A stretch of 57,282 nucleotides of DNA from Streptomyces ipomoeae 91-03 (GTDB lineage Bacteria > Actinomycetota > Actinomycetes > Streptomycetales > Streptomycetaceae), in NCBI RefSeq assembly GCF_000317595.1, contig NZ_AEJC01000255.1, positions 1 through 57,282 of the forward strand, in the 5' to 3' direction. Numbering within the stretch: the stretch's first letter is position 1; each line of letters begins with the position of its first letter. The notes under the pieces are model-generated. The model was not told the DNA's origin. It saw only the letters and a list, made by a program, of their open reading frames with translations, and did not search any database. Shown here in pieces: positions 17,530 through 24,833 of the stretch. Position numbers and translations under genes: made by a program.

Positions 17530-18213
17530 TCAACTCTTGGACAGCCCACCTCGTGAAAGCGCGAGGCTAGAAGGCAGATCTCCGATTCCGCCAGCCTCAG
17601 CCTCAAAGTGGGTCTGGGCGCGGTCGAGGACTTCGTCCCCGTCACAGCCGTGTGCCCGGAGCCAGTGGAGGAAGTCCGTGATGACGTCGATCACCGCTTC
17701 CTCGGCGACGGCCGTGCTCAACCGGCCCGCCTCTGAACCACGAGGTAGCTTCGTCGCGGCGTAGAGGCCGAGCAGCGCTTCGGCTCGGGTCACACCCGGA
17801 CTTCCGACGTGACCCGTCGGTGAGGCGAGGCTCGTCGCCAGCTCGCACCAGGTCACCTTCCGGTCGTCGCGAAGCTGAACGCCCCAACGGTCGGCGACGG
17901 CGTCGATCAGGGCCATGCCCCGTCCGCCCTCGGCGTCGGAATCCGCAGCCATGAGCGTCGGCAGGGCTCGGGTGTCGGGATCGTGGACCTCGATGCGCAG
18001 GTACGTGCCACTCATGGAGACCGCGAGGGTGACCGGGGTGCCGTGGCCCACGTGTGTGACCACGTTGGACACGAGCTCGCTCACGCAGAGTTGAGCTGCG
18101 TCGGAGACCTCGTGCAAGCCCCAAACTCCCAGATGAAGTCGCATGATGCGCCGCAGGGCGGCCACTTCCTCGGGTTCGGCCCTGAAGGCCAAGTCCCACG
18201 GCTTTCGCGACAT
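17530..18213 (-). CDS. RsbW-like ATP-binding protein with 3' end replaced by IS1380 sequence
   Basis: An HATPase_c protein of ~227 aa from ATG 18213, behind AGGAAG. N box CVSELVSNVVTHV and a G2-like box GGRGMALIDAVADRWG are present in the first ~140 residues, as in Streptomyces RsbW-like anti-sigma/regulatory kinases. A helical tail (AEEAVIDVITDFLHWLRAHG) follows. Divergent to XRE/DUF5753 and DUF397 genes, the usual Streptomyces trio. IS1380 insertion swapped the last 13 native residues (SREDEAFRVAGRG) for LALSRGGLSKS read from the element, leaving the domain intact. It probably remains functional. Its partner sigma factor or regulator is not identifiable here. Confidence 0.85.
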   Translation of the reverse strand: MSRKPWDLAFRAEPEEVAALRRIMRLHLGVWGLHEVSDAAQLCVSELVSNVVTHVGHGTPVTLAVSMSGTYLRIEVHDPDTRALPTLMAADSDAEGGRGMALIDAVADRWGVQLRDDRKVTWCELATSLASPTGHVGSPGVTRAEALLGLYAATKLPRGSEAGRLSTAVAEEAVIDVITDFLHWLRAHGCDGDEVLDRAQTHFEAEAGGIGDLPSSLALSRGGLSKS

Positions 18214-18451
18214 GCACGCTTCCTGGATCACAAGGGCCTCTCTCGTCGCACGTCGTCTCCACCGACCTCATGTCATCAGCGGAGCGTTACGCGCACTCAC
18301 GATGAGTCGCGTTGCTGGCAAGAATGGCGCCGACACATCCCGATATGCAATGTGCACATCGGGATTCCCACTTCTGAGTGATTGGCAGGCACACCCCCTT
18401 GGCGTGAGACTGAACGCCCGTTATTCGACGGACCGTTGACAAGGGGTTGAG
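18214..18451. promoter_or_regulatory. Divergent regulatory region between HATPase and XRE genes
   Basis: Contains an inverted repeat ATCCCGAT (18337-18344)/ATCGGGAT (18358-18365) with a 13-nt spacer, and a lone TGGCAAG at 18315, like the repeats upstream of 19841. A plausible XRE operator, but not proven. Confidence 0.4.
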
Positions 18452-19300
18452 ATGGCCGGTTCACCGACGGCGCGGCGTCGTCGTCTCTCGATCGAGCTGA
18501 AAAAGCTTCGTGAGACGAGCGGGTTCACCTGTGCCCAGGTCGGCGAGGCGCTGGACTGGAGCGGCTCCAAGGTCAACCGGATGGAGACGGGGAGCGGCCG
18601 GGTCCAGCCGTCCGACATCGATGCCTTGTGCCGCTTCTACGGCACGAGTAACGAGCTGCGGGAATTCCTCAAATCGCTCGCTCGACAGGCCAAGACGCGC
18701 GGTTGGTGGCAGGTGCACGGCGCGGGTGTTCCCCAGTGGTTCAACATCTACATCGGCCTGGAGCAGGACGCCTCGACGCTCCGCCAATACCAGTGCGAGC
18801 TGCTGCCCGGCCTCATGCAGATCGAGGCGTACGCCCGCGAACTCCACACGACGGGAGCGCACATGTCCACCGAGGACATCGACCGAGCCGTACGTGTTCG
18901 CATGGAGCGCCAGACCATGTTGACGCGGCCCGACGCTCCCGATGCCTGGTTCATCGTGAACGAAGGCGCTGTGCGCAACATCATTGGGGATCGAGCCCTG
19001 ATGCGGGAGCAGCTCGAACGCGTTCTGGATTCAGCCGAGTCGCCGTCCGTGACCCTGCAGGTCCTTCCCTTCGACTCGGGTACCTGCCCGGCCACGGGCT
19101 CGTTCACGATGCTCGGATTCCCAGCCCCCGAAGACCCCGACCTCGTCTACCGGGACGGCATCACCGATGCCGTCTATCTGGAAGGCGAGCATCATGTTCG
19201 TGAGTACACGAGGGCGTTCGACGGCCTGCGAGCTGCCGCCCTGAGTCCTCAGCGTTCCGCCCAGTTGATCAAGTCTGTTCTGAAGGATTTCTCCAGGTGA
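18452..19300 (+). CDS. XRE-family regulator with DUF5753 domain
   Basis: A 282-aa regulator. Residues ~10-60 are an XRE HTH (LKKLRETSGFTCAQVGEALD, then WSGSKVNRMETGSG). DUF5753 follows from ~95 to the end, recognisable by YQCELLPGLMQIEAYAREL, RVRMERQTMLTRPD, FIVNEGAVRNIIG and SVTLQVLPFDSG. In Streptomyces such proteins (BldB/WhiJ-like loci) work with a DUF397 partner and often an HATPase; both are adjacent here. ATG 18452 follows AAGGGGTTGAG. The DUF397 gene start overlaps its stop (GTGA). Confidence 0.93.
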   Translation: MAGSPTARRRRLSIELKKLRETSGFTCAQVGEALDWSGSKVNRMETGSGRVQPSDIDALCRFYGTSNELREFLKSLARQAKTRGWWQVHGAGVPQWFNIYIGLEQDASTLRQYQCELLPGLMQIEAYARELHTTGAHMSTEDIDRAVRVRMERQTMLTRPDAPDAWFIVNEGAVRNIIGDRALMREQLERVLDSAESPSVTLQVLPFDSGTCPATGSFTMLGFPAPEDPDLVYRDGITDAVYLEGEHHVREYTRAFDGLRAAALSPQRSAQLIKSVLKDFSR

Positions 19301-19515
19301 GTATCATGGAGTCCGGCGGCGACGGCCGCCTTGTCTGGTTCACGTCGTCGTACAGCAACGGAGCGGGGGGCGAGTGCGTCGAGTGTGCGATAACCGACGA
19401 CCGCACTCTCATACGTGATTCCAAGAGGTCGGAAGGCCCTTTCCTTGCTGTTGGCAGCAGCTCTTGGCGTCATTTTTTGCAGAATCTCAGACGCGCGAAC
19501 CCGACGCATTCATAG
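19297..19515 (+). CDS. DUF397 domain-containing protein
   Basis: A 72-aa protein overlapping the XRE stop by 4 bp. VWFTSSYSNGAGGECVECAI, then VIRDSKRSEGP-like text (LIRDSKRSEGPFLAVGSSSW), and the closing HFLQNLR match the DUF397 fold in full. These small proteins are presumed antagonists or cofactors of the adjacent DUF5753 regulator. The 325 bp downstream (19516-19840) hold no convincing gene, only the TGGCAA repeats. Confidence 0.92.
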   Translation: MSIMESGGDGRLVWFTSSYSNGAGGECVECAITDDRTLIRDSKRSEGPFLAVGSSSWRHFLQNLRRANPTHS

Positions 19516-19753
19516 TGGTCGCCGCGGTCTCGGGCCACGGCACCGCAAGCGACGCGAAGACCAACTCATAGACAGGATTTCGCGCACGCCGGCACCGATG
19601 CCGACGTCCGCGGTCTGTCGCGAATGAGATCTGCGACGCGTCGGGAGACGTTACTCGTCCCCCGGCAGTTGGCAGAGTTCTTTGCCCGACGAGGAGAGTG
19701 GCCGTGTGTGCAGTCTCCAGGGCCAACGGTGGCTCCCGCCTCTTCGTCGCATC

Positions 19754-19810
19754 TGGCAAGTTCTGGCAAGCTTGTAGCCCCCGCCGTGACTTCGCGGCAG
19801 GCTCTGGCAA
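19754..19810 (+). promoter_or_regulatory. TGGCAA direct repeats, 10-bp spaced, upstream of the DUF6879 operon
   Basis: TGGCAAG at 19754 and again at 19764, exactly one helical turn apart, then CGGCAG at 19795 and TGGCAA at 19805, again 10 bp apart. The same paired motif recurs at 21442/21452. The site lies just before the 19841 gene and suits a regulator binding one DNA face; the XRE/DUF5753 proteins are candidates. Confidence 0.55.
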
Positions 19811-19840
19811 ACGGTCGTCATCTACGACGGAGGCGGACTC

Positions 19841-20068
19841 ATGAGCCTGCGCAAACTCGGCAAGGATCCCGATAGCCCGAGCGGCGGTTCCCCGACGGTG
19901 TACCTGGACGAGGAGAAGGACACATACCTCGTGCAGGGCTGGAAGGTCCTGGACGACGAGCGATTGGGCCAGATGGACATCCCCGGGCATGAGTCCGTGG
20001 TGGAGATTCCGCGCCGCATGGTCCAGTTCTTCTTGGAGGTACAGCGTGACCACGGTTTCGACGTTTGA
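19841..20068 (+). CDS. Small hypothetical protein of the DUF6879/XRE locus
   Basis: A 75-aa acidic soluble protein. It contains PTVYLDEEKDTYLVQGWKVL and PGHESVVEIPRRMVQFFLEV, a pattern common in small Streptomyces proteins beside DUF6879 genes; no function is assigned. ATG 19841 has GGAGG upstream. The next gene starts inside it, 23 bp before its stop, indicating coupling. Confidence 0.75.
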   Translation: MSLRKLGKDPDSPSGGSPTVYLDEEKDTYLVQGWKVLDDERLGQMDIPGHESVVEIPRRMVQFFLEVQRDHGFDV

Positions 20069-20558
20069 GGAACTGTTCCGCGACTGCCGTGAGTCGGCAG
20101 TCCACCTGGAGATGCGGGACTCCTACATGAAGTCGGACCCGGCCTACATCGACTGGGACGCCGGCGTCGGCATCGACCCTGCCGAGAGGTGGGCCGACTG
20201 GCTCGCTCTGATCTCCGAGGCGACAGGCCGGGGCGTGAGGGTCCGCCGCGCCCGTATCGTGTCCGAACCAGTGAGCAGGTACATCCGGTTCGAGCATGAG
20301 GTGACGAACGGCCTGAACATCGCCGCCGGCGAAGAGGTGCGTTGGCTGCCGCGCCGGAAGGCCACGGGCATCGCGTTGCCCGGCAACGACTTCTGGCTGT
20401 TCGACTCGTCGCTGTTGCTGGTGAACCACTTCGACGGCGACGGGGAGTGGCTGGATCCGTCCCTTAGTACGGACCCTCAGGAGATCAAACTGCGCGGGAA
20501 TGCATTTGAAGCGGTATGGGAGCTGGGCATACCGCACGCGGAGTACAAGCTCACGTGA
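20046..20558 (+). CDS. DUF6879 family protein
   Basis: A 170-aa soluble protein. I chose GTG 20046 because a perfect GGAGGT lies 6 nt upstream and the family begins at TFEELFRDCRESAVHLEMRD. The blocks RVRRARIVSEPVSRYIRFEH, EEVRWLPRRKA and NDFWLFDSSLLLVNHFDGDG are typical of DUF6879, a family found next to XRE regulators in Streptomyces. The function is unknown; the context suggests a co-regulator. It overlaps the previous gene by 23 bp. Confidence 0.85.
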   Translation: MTTVSTFEELFRDCRESAVHLEMRDSYMKSDPAYIDWDAGVGIDPAERWADWLALISEATGRGVRVRRARIVSEPVSRYIRFEHEVTNGLNIAAGEEVRWLPRRKATGIALPGNDFWLFDSSLLLVNHFDGDGEWLDPSLSTDPQEIKLRGNAFEAVWELGIPHAEYKLT

Positions 20559-20588
20559 TCGGCACGTCAAGAGTTCAGCACTGACACG

Positions 20589-21437
20589 ATGTCGTCCCCT
20601 TCCTCCAGCGTCCAGGAAGCCCGCAGGGCTCTCGGCCAACGCCTGCGCGAAATCCGGCTCGACGCCGGACTGACCGCGCGGGCGTTGGCCGCGCTCGCGG
20701 GTTGGCATGAATCCAAGTGCTCCCGATACGAGAGCGGTGCCCGGAGCCCCTCCGAGGCGGATCTCCGGGCATGGGCGCTGCACTGTGGCGTGCCATACCT
20801 TGCCGCGGACCTCGTCACGACAGCGCGCGGCATCGACGGCATGTACGTGGAGTGGCGACGCATGGAGCGCTCCGGACTGCGGCGTGCTCAGGAGTCGGTG
20901 CTGCCCCTGTGGGAACGCACACGTCGCTTCCGTATCTACTCGTCATGGCTCATCCCGGGCCCCGTTCAGACAGCCCCCTACATCGAGGCTCTTCTGAGGT
21001 CGATCCGTGATCGTAGGCAGTTGATCGACGACGTGGAAGAAGCGGTACGTGTCCGCATCGCCAAGCAGCACGTCGTCCATGAGGGCGACCACAGTTTCGC
21101 AATCGTGCTGGAGGAAGCCGCCCTGCGCTACCGCATCGGCGGACCCGAGGTCATGGCAGGGCAACTCGGCCATCTGCTCACCGCTGCCTCCCTCCCCTCA
21201 GTGTCTCTCGGAATCATTCCGCTGACCGCCGATCGGTCGGGCATCTGGCCTGTGGAGGGCTTCTTCCTGTACGACGCCGAGGTGGCCAACGTGGAGTTGG
21301 TCTCAGCACACCTGACCGTCACGCAGTCTCACGAAATCAACCTGTACGCGCAGGCCTTCGCGGCACTCTCGGAGCTGGCTGTCCACGGATCCGAGGCCCG
21401 CGAGCTGATCACCTCGGCAATCGACTCGCTCGGGTGA
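20589..21437 (+). CDS. XRE-family regulator with DUF5753 domain (second copy)
   Basis: A 282-aa regulator with HTH at residues ~14-60 (LREIRLDAGLTARALAALAG, then WHESKCSRYESGARSPSE) and DUF5753 from ~100 (YSSWLIPGPVQTAPYIEALL, VRIAKQHVVHEGDHSFAIVL, SVSLGIIPLTADRSG). It lies 30 bp after DUF6879. Between its stop and the nested IS elements is a TGGCAA pair like the one upstream of 19841, so it may control both this operon and whatever lay downstream before the IS arrived. Confidence 0.93.
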   Translation: MSSPSSSVQEARRALGQRLREIRLDAGLTARALAALAGWHESKCSRYESGARSPSEADLRAWALHCGVPYLAADLVTTARGIDGMYVEWRRMERSGLRRAQESVLPLWERTRRFRIYSSWLIPGPVQTAPYIEALLRSIRDRRQLIDDVEEAVRVRIAKQHVVHEGDHSFAIVLEEAALRYRIGGPEVMAGQLGHLLTAASLPSVSLGIIPLTADRSGIWPVEGFFLYDAEVANVELVSAHLTVTQSHEINLYAQAFAALSELAVHGSEARELITSAIDSLG

Positions 21438-21441
21438 CTCC

Positions 21442-21457
21442 TGGCAAGTTCTGGCAT
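21442..21457 (+). promoter_or_regulatory. TGGCAA/TGGCAT 10-bp repeat cut off from its gene by IS5
   Basis: TGGCAA (21442) and TGGCAT (21452) are 10 bp apart, in the same CTGGCAAGTTCTGGCA context as 19753-19768. The IS5-family element begins at ~21489, so this likely promoter region now points into the element rather than at the genes at 24.2 kb. Confidence 0.5.
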
Positions 21458-21541
21458 ATTCGTTGAGGTCGTGCTTGACCGATTCCTAAGGGCTGTCCCG
21501 TAAATGATCTACGGCATGCTGGTTGACCTGCTCGTTTCCCG

Positions 21542-21940
21542 TCACTCGGCGAGGGTGAGGTTGTGCAGGCGGGCGATACCGAGCATGGCGTGGTGGACGC
21601 CGTCGCCTTTCAGGCGGCAGTCGCGCAGGATCTTCCAGCTCTTCATCCGGGCGAATACGTGCTCGACGCGGGCGCGGACCTTGCGGTGGGAGGCGTTGTG
21701 CTCTTCCTGCCAGGCCGGGAGTTCGGCCTGGCCGCGTTCGCGGCGGTGCGGGATGACCAGGCCGGTGCCCCGGTAGCCGCCGTCCACGATCACGGTCGTC
21801 TTTCCGACGGCGTCCTTTGCGCCGGACAGTTCCCACGCCTTGCAATCGTCGCGGTTGCCCGGCAGTAGCCGGCCGACGGCGACGACGAGCCGGGTGTCGG
21901 CGTCGATGACGACCTGGTGGTTGGTGGAGTACCGGTAGTT
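21542..21940 (-). pseudogene. IS5-family transposase, 3' half
   Basis: Reads NYRYSTNHQVVIDADTRLVV, then GNRDDCKAWELSGAKDAVGK and IVDGGYRGTGLVIPHRRE, ending in the helix GVHHAMLGIARLHNLTLAE. This is the DDE_Tnp_4-type C-terminal half. Fused to the 5' half (23608-23979) it gives a 256-aa frame without shift, so the only lesion is the IS110 insertion. Confidence 0.88.
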
Positions 21941-21942
21941 CT

Positions 21943-22338
21943 AATAGGTCATCGGTGAGCCCGAGCGCGTGAGCGCAAGGGCCGCCAGGCGAGGCAGAAG
22001 GCTGCCGTTCTGGGACTGGATCCCCGTGCTCAGACCGGCCCTGCCTCGCCCGCGCCCTGCCGGGCGGAGACCTTCGGTAGTTCCGGGACCTTGATCTCTC
22101 GTCAAAGACCGGTCCCGCCCGGCAGAAGCCCAGAACCCACCGGTTTCATGTCCCCAGCCCGCCGACAGGGGCCGACCTCTCAGCAGTTCGCGAGCCCCAG
22201 AGCTCTCCAGCAGACCGAGGTCCCTGCCGGTCGCTGGAGACACGAACGGCTCATGAGATGGCGTGCCTTGAGCACTTCTATTAGAGCGCCGCGTGCTCCG
22301 CACAGGACCGATCTGCAGGTTGAAATGGAGGTACAAGG
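21943..22338 (+). ncRNA. Putative bridge-RNA region of the IS110 left end
   Basis: IS110-family recombinases encode a bridge RNA in the long non-coding end 5' of the recombinase; it pairs with target and donor DNA (shown for IS621). This stretch has the right position and length, GC-rich self-complementary segments (for example CTCGCCCGCGCCCTGCCGGG) and no credible ORF. I could not fix the RNA ends or the binding loops by eye. Confidence 0.4.
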
Positions 22339-23574
22339 TTGAGCGCGATCTTCTGCGGCATCGACTGGGCGGAAGGGCACCACGACATAGCCCTGGTCGA
22401 CCAAAACGGCGCCCAGGTGGCCAAGCTGCGCATCAGTGACGACAGCGCTGGTTTCCATGCGCTGATGGAACTACTGACCCGGCACGGTGACACTGCGGAG
22501 GATCCGATCCCGGTCGCCATCGAGACCCCGCGCGGCCTCCTTGTCGCCTCCTTGCGGGCAACCGGCCGCCAGATCTACGCGATCAACCCCCTGGCCGCCG
22601 CCCGCTATCGCGATCGCGCCAGCGTCTCCCGAGCCAAGTCCGACGCAGCCGACGCCCGGGTCCTGGCCAACATCCTGCGGACCGACCGGCACGCCCACCG
22701 GCCCCTGCCCGATGACAGCGAAGCCGGACAGGCCGTCGCTGTCCTGGCCCGTGCTCACCAGGACGCGATCTGGGACCGGCAGCAGATGATCAATCGGCTC
22801 CGCTCGCACCTGCGCGAGTACTATCCGGCCGCCCTCACGGCCTTCCACGGCCCCGGAAAACCCGGACTCGACTCGCCACGCGCCCGCCTGATCCTGGCTG
22901 CCGCACCGACGCCAGCCGACGCCGCCAGACTCACCCGCAGCCAGCTGCGCGCACTCCTCAAGCGCGGCGAGCGCCCACGCTGCGGAATCGAAGCCGAGGT
23001 CGAGCGGCTTCGGGACATCTTCCGCGCGGACCACCTCCGCCAGTTGCCCCAGGTCGAACAGGCCTTGGGACACCAAGCAACGGCGCTCATCCGGCAGGTC
23101 GACGCCGCTTGCATCAGCGTCGCCCAACTCGCAGCAGCAACGGAGAAGGCATTCCTCGCGCATCCGGATGCCGACATCATCACGAGCTTCCCGGGTCTGT
23201 CCGTACTGTCCGGAGCACGCGTCCTCGCCGAGATCGGAGATGACCGCGAACGTTTCGCGGACGCCCGAGCCATGAAGGCATACGCCGGCGCGGCCCCCAT
23301 TACACGGGCCTCGGGCCGCAGCCACGTCGTCGTGGCCCGAACCGTCAAGAACCAACGACTGGCCTCGGCCGGGCACATGTGGGCCTTCGCGGCCCTCCGC
23401 ACCCAGGCTCCACGCGCCCACTATGACCGACGACGAGCTGGCGGAGAACGCCACACCGCAGCTCTCAGAAACCTGTTCAACAAGCTTCTCGGCTGCCTCT
23501 ACCACTGCCTACGGCGCCGCACGCTTTACGACCCCGATCGGGCCTTCGCAGCGGCCCTGGACCTTGCTGCCTGA
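22339..23574 (+). CDS. IS110-family DEDD recombinase
   Basis: A 411-aa enzyme with an N-terminal RuvC-like DEDD domain (IFCGIDWAEGHHDIALVDQ with the first Asp, VAIETPRG with Glu, YAINPLAAARYRDRASVSRAKSD-type block with the DxxD pair AKSDAADARV) and a C-terminal Tnp domain (FPGLSVLSGARVLAEIGDD, then YAGAAPITRASGRS, where the nucleophilic Ser lies). GTG or ATG choice: GAGCGCGATC follows TTG at 22339. Full length, so probably active, guided by an RNA from the adjacent 5' non-coding end. Confidence 0.93.
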   Translation: MSAIFCGIDWAEGHHDIALVDQNGAQVAKLRISDDSAGFHALMELLTRHGDTAEDPIPVAIETPRGLLVASLRATGRQIYAINPLAAARYRDRASVSRAKSDAADARVLANILRTDRHAHRPLPDDSEAGQAVAVLARAHQDAIWDRQQMINRLRSHLREYYPAALTAFHGPGKPGLDSPRARLILAAAPTPADAARLTRSQLRALLKRGERPRCGIEAEVERLRDIFRADHLRQLPQVEQALGHQATALIRQVDAACISVAQLAAATEKAFLAHPDADIITSFPGLSVLSGARVLAEIGDDRERFADARAMKAYAGAAPITRASGRSHVVVARTVKNQRLASAGHMWAFAALRTQAPRAHYDRRRAGGERHTAALRNLFNKLLGCLYHCLRRRTLYDPDRAFAAALDLAA

Positions 23575-23607
23575 GCCCTTACTTGACCTGCCAGCGACAT
23601 GAGATGT

Positions 23608-23979
23608 CTTCGACTGCTCGGCGATGCTGTGGTCGCGGGTCGGCACCAGGGTTCCGTCCACGATCAGCACGGTGTCCTTGCGGAACCGTTTGCGCTGCTG
23701 GAGCGCGAGCGACGGCCCGAGGCGGTCGACGATGCGGTCGGCCGCCGACTTCGATACCCCGAACAACAGGGCGAGCTGGCGCAGGGTGAGGTTCGTGCGC
23801 CAGTACGCGGCGACCAGCAGGACCCGGTCCTCCAGCGGCAGGCTCCAGGGCCGGCCCTTACGGACCGGATCCGCGCCCTCCCGCCGCAAGGCGGTGATCA
23901 GCTTGCTGAACTGACGCGGACTCAGCCCGGTGAACGGGGCTATCCAAGACGGCTCCGACGCCGTGATCACACCAGCCAC
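23608..23979 (-). pseudogene. IS5-family transposase, 5' half
   Basis: Starts at GTG 23979 and reads FTGLSPRQFSKLITALRREG, then RVLLVAAYWRTNLTLRQLAL and SKSAADRIVDRLGP, ending at RDHSIAEQSK where IS110 interrupts. It contains the HTH_Tnp_4 domain and the first part of the DDE domain (IVDGTLVPTRD). The current frame runs on into IS110 sequence and is non-functional. Confidence 0.88.
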
Positions 23980-24261
23980 ACCAAGATCATCTCACCCGTG
24001 ACCAGCAGTTACGGGACAACCCTAGGGTGAATCACACAGGGGACGAGGCGGATTCGAGCGACTACGCGGAACAAGCAGCCTCGTCCGCCAGATACAGGCA
24101 GCCCTCGCAGCGGACGGCCCGATCCGACCGACTGCCGTGTGCGTGTCGGAGAGCCACCGTCCGCAGAAACGCACTCCACGCCGAGTAGGGCCACATGAGC
24201 ACAGCTGCCGACGTAGGCGAGTTCATCTACGACACGACACGGGATCGAGAGGCGGCCAATC

Positions 24262-24483
24262 ATGACAAGTAAGGCGAGAGCGAGCCTTGCCAAAGCAATG
24301 GAGCTCTTCGGAGATGACGGACGCCTTCGAGTGTTCAAGGACCCCGATGATCCGCTGGTCGTCGGCGCAGAAGGAAGCGACCTCGCCCCGCACTCCCCCG
24401 TGACAGCGCCGGTCGACGGCGACGCTCTGCTGCGTCACCGGGTGCGTGAGGCCAACGCTCGGAGTCGAGGGGAGTTGCTGTGA
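24262..24483 (+). CDS. Small hypothetical protein upstream of the JmjC cassette
   Basis: A 73-aa acidic protein ending HRVREANARSRGELL, a tail I associate with small Streptomyces proteins in regulator/RiPP-type loci. A shorter ORF (ATG 24195, MSTAADVGEFIYDTTRDRE..., 24 aa) overlaps its start in another frame, and GTG 24480 overlaps its stop. Such stacked overlaps suggest a coupled operon of small genes. The function is unknown. Confidence 0.55.
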   Translation: MTSKARASLAKAMELFGDDGRLRVFKDPDDPLVVGAEGSDLAPHSPVTAPVDGDALLRHRVREANARSRGELL

Positions 24484-24683
24484 CATCGCCGATGGTTACC
24501 GCTCGGGCACCCTGGGCCATGCGTCTGGTCACCGACCGGCTGCTGGTCGAACCGGCGTCGTACGCCTGGATGGTGATGGACGAGGCCACGCCCGGATCCA
24601 CTGTCAGGAAGCGACCCAACCAATCTGCTCAAGACCGCTCGCGCCGACTGAGCGGGAGCAAACCGAGAGAACAGGAGTGCACG

Positions 24684-24818
24684 ATGCCCGAGAACGTCGT
24701 CATGCAGCCCGTCGAGGACAGGTTGATCATCTCCCGGAAGTCCATCGCCGCCGCCCGCTCACGCGCCGAGCAGCCGTCCGACGGCGGCTCGACCGGTGTC
24801 TCCGACACCAACGACTGA
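24684..24818 (+). CDS. Candidate modified-peptide precursor, 44 aa
   Basis: Begins MPENVVMQPVEDRLII behind ACAGGAG, 6 nt before ATG, and ends in a Ser/Thr/Asp/Gly-rich tail (SDGGSTGVSDTND). It lies 15 bp before an oxygenase gene in an operon with a reductase and an APH-like kinase. The hydrophobic leader-like start, hydroxyl-rich tail and position suggest a RiPP-like precursor. The same frame is open back to GTG 24480, which would give a 112-aa protein; the intervening stretch has weak third-position G/C, so I prefer the short form. The precursor role is inference. Confidence 0.5.
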   Translation: MPENVVMQPVEDRLIISRKSIAAARSRAEQPSDGGSTGVSDTND

Positions 24819-24833
24819 GCGGAGCCGACAGAA

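Larger units (their letters stand above)
15909..17566 (-). mobile_element. IS1380-family insertion sequence with CTAG target duplication
   Basis: A 1658-bp element. The left end CCTCGATCTTTCTTGAGG (15909) and the complement of the right end, CCTCGCGCTTTCACGAGG (ending 17566), match at 14 of 18 positions. CTAG flanks both ends (15905-15908 and 17567-17570), fitting the 4-bp duplication of IS1380 elements. The single transposase gene is intact on the - strand. An inward-reading hairpin with a T tract sits inside the left end, and a long imperfect palindrome sits just 5' of the transposase start. Confidence 0.88.
21943..23607 (+). mobile_element. IS110-family element inserted in the IS5 transposase gene
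   Basis: A ~1665-bp element defined by rebuilding the split transposase frame: the left junction is GGTAGTTCT|AATAGG, the right junction GAGATG|TCTTCGACTG, and the empty site reads GGTAGTTCTTCGACTG. CT (or TCT) is present at both junctions, matching the CT core dinucleotide known for IS621. There are no terminal inverted repeats, as expected for IS110. The element has a ~396-nt non-coding left end followed by the recombinase. Confidence 0.85.
21489..24023 (-). mobile_element. IS5-family element interrupted by IS110
   Basis: Terminal repeats AGGGCTGTCCCGTAA (21489-21503) and its complement with one mismatch (24009-24023). Without the IS110 insertion the element would be ~870 bp, a normal length for the IS5-type elements of Streptomyces. 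Flanks (CTA before, AG or TAG after) suggest a TA-type duplication, but the exact boundary is uncertain by 1-2 bp. Its transposase is split by the IS110 element, so it cannot supply its own enzyme. Confidence 0.85.

Noticed and set aside
18337..18365. Inverted repeat as an attachment site for the island
   Set aside because: No second copy at the other edge and no integrase gene; an operator is the simpler reading.
24480..24683. 112-aa single protein including the candidate peptide
   Set aside because: Not excluded, but the middle part has poor codon bias and a good ribosome-binding site sits before ATG 24684; kept only as an alternative.
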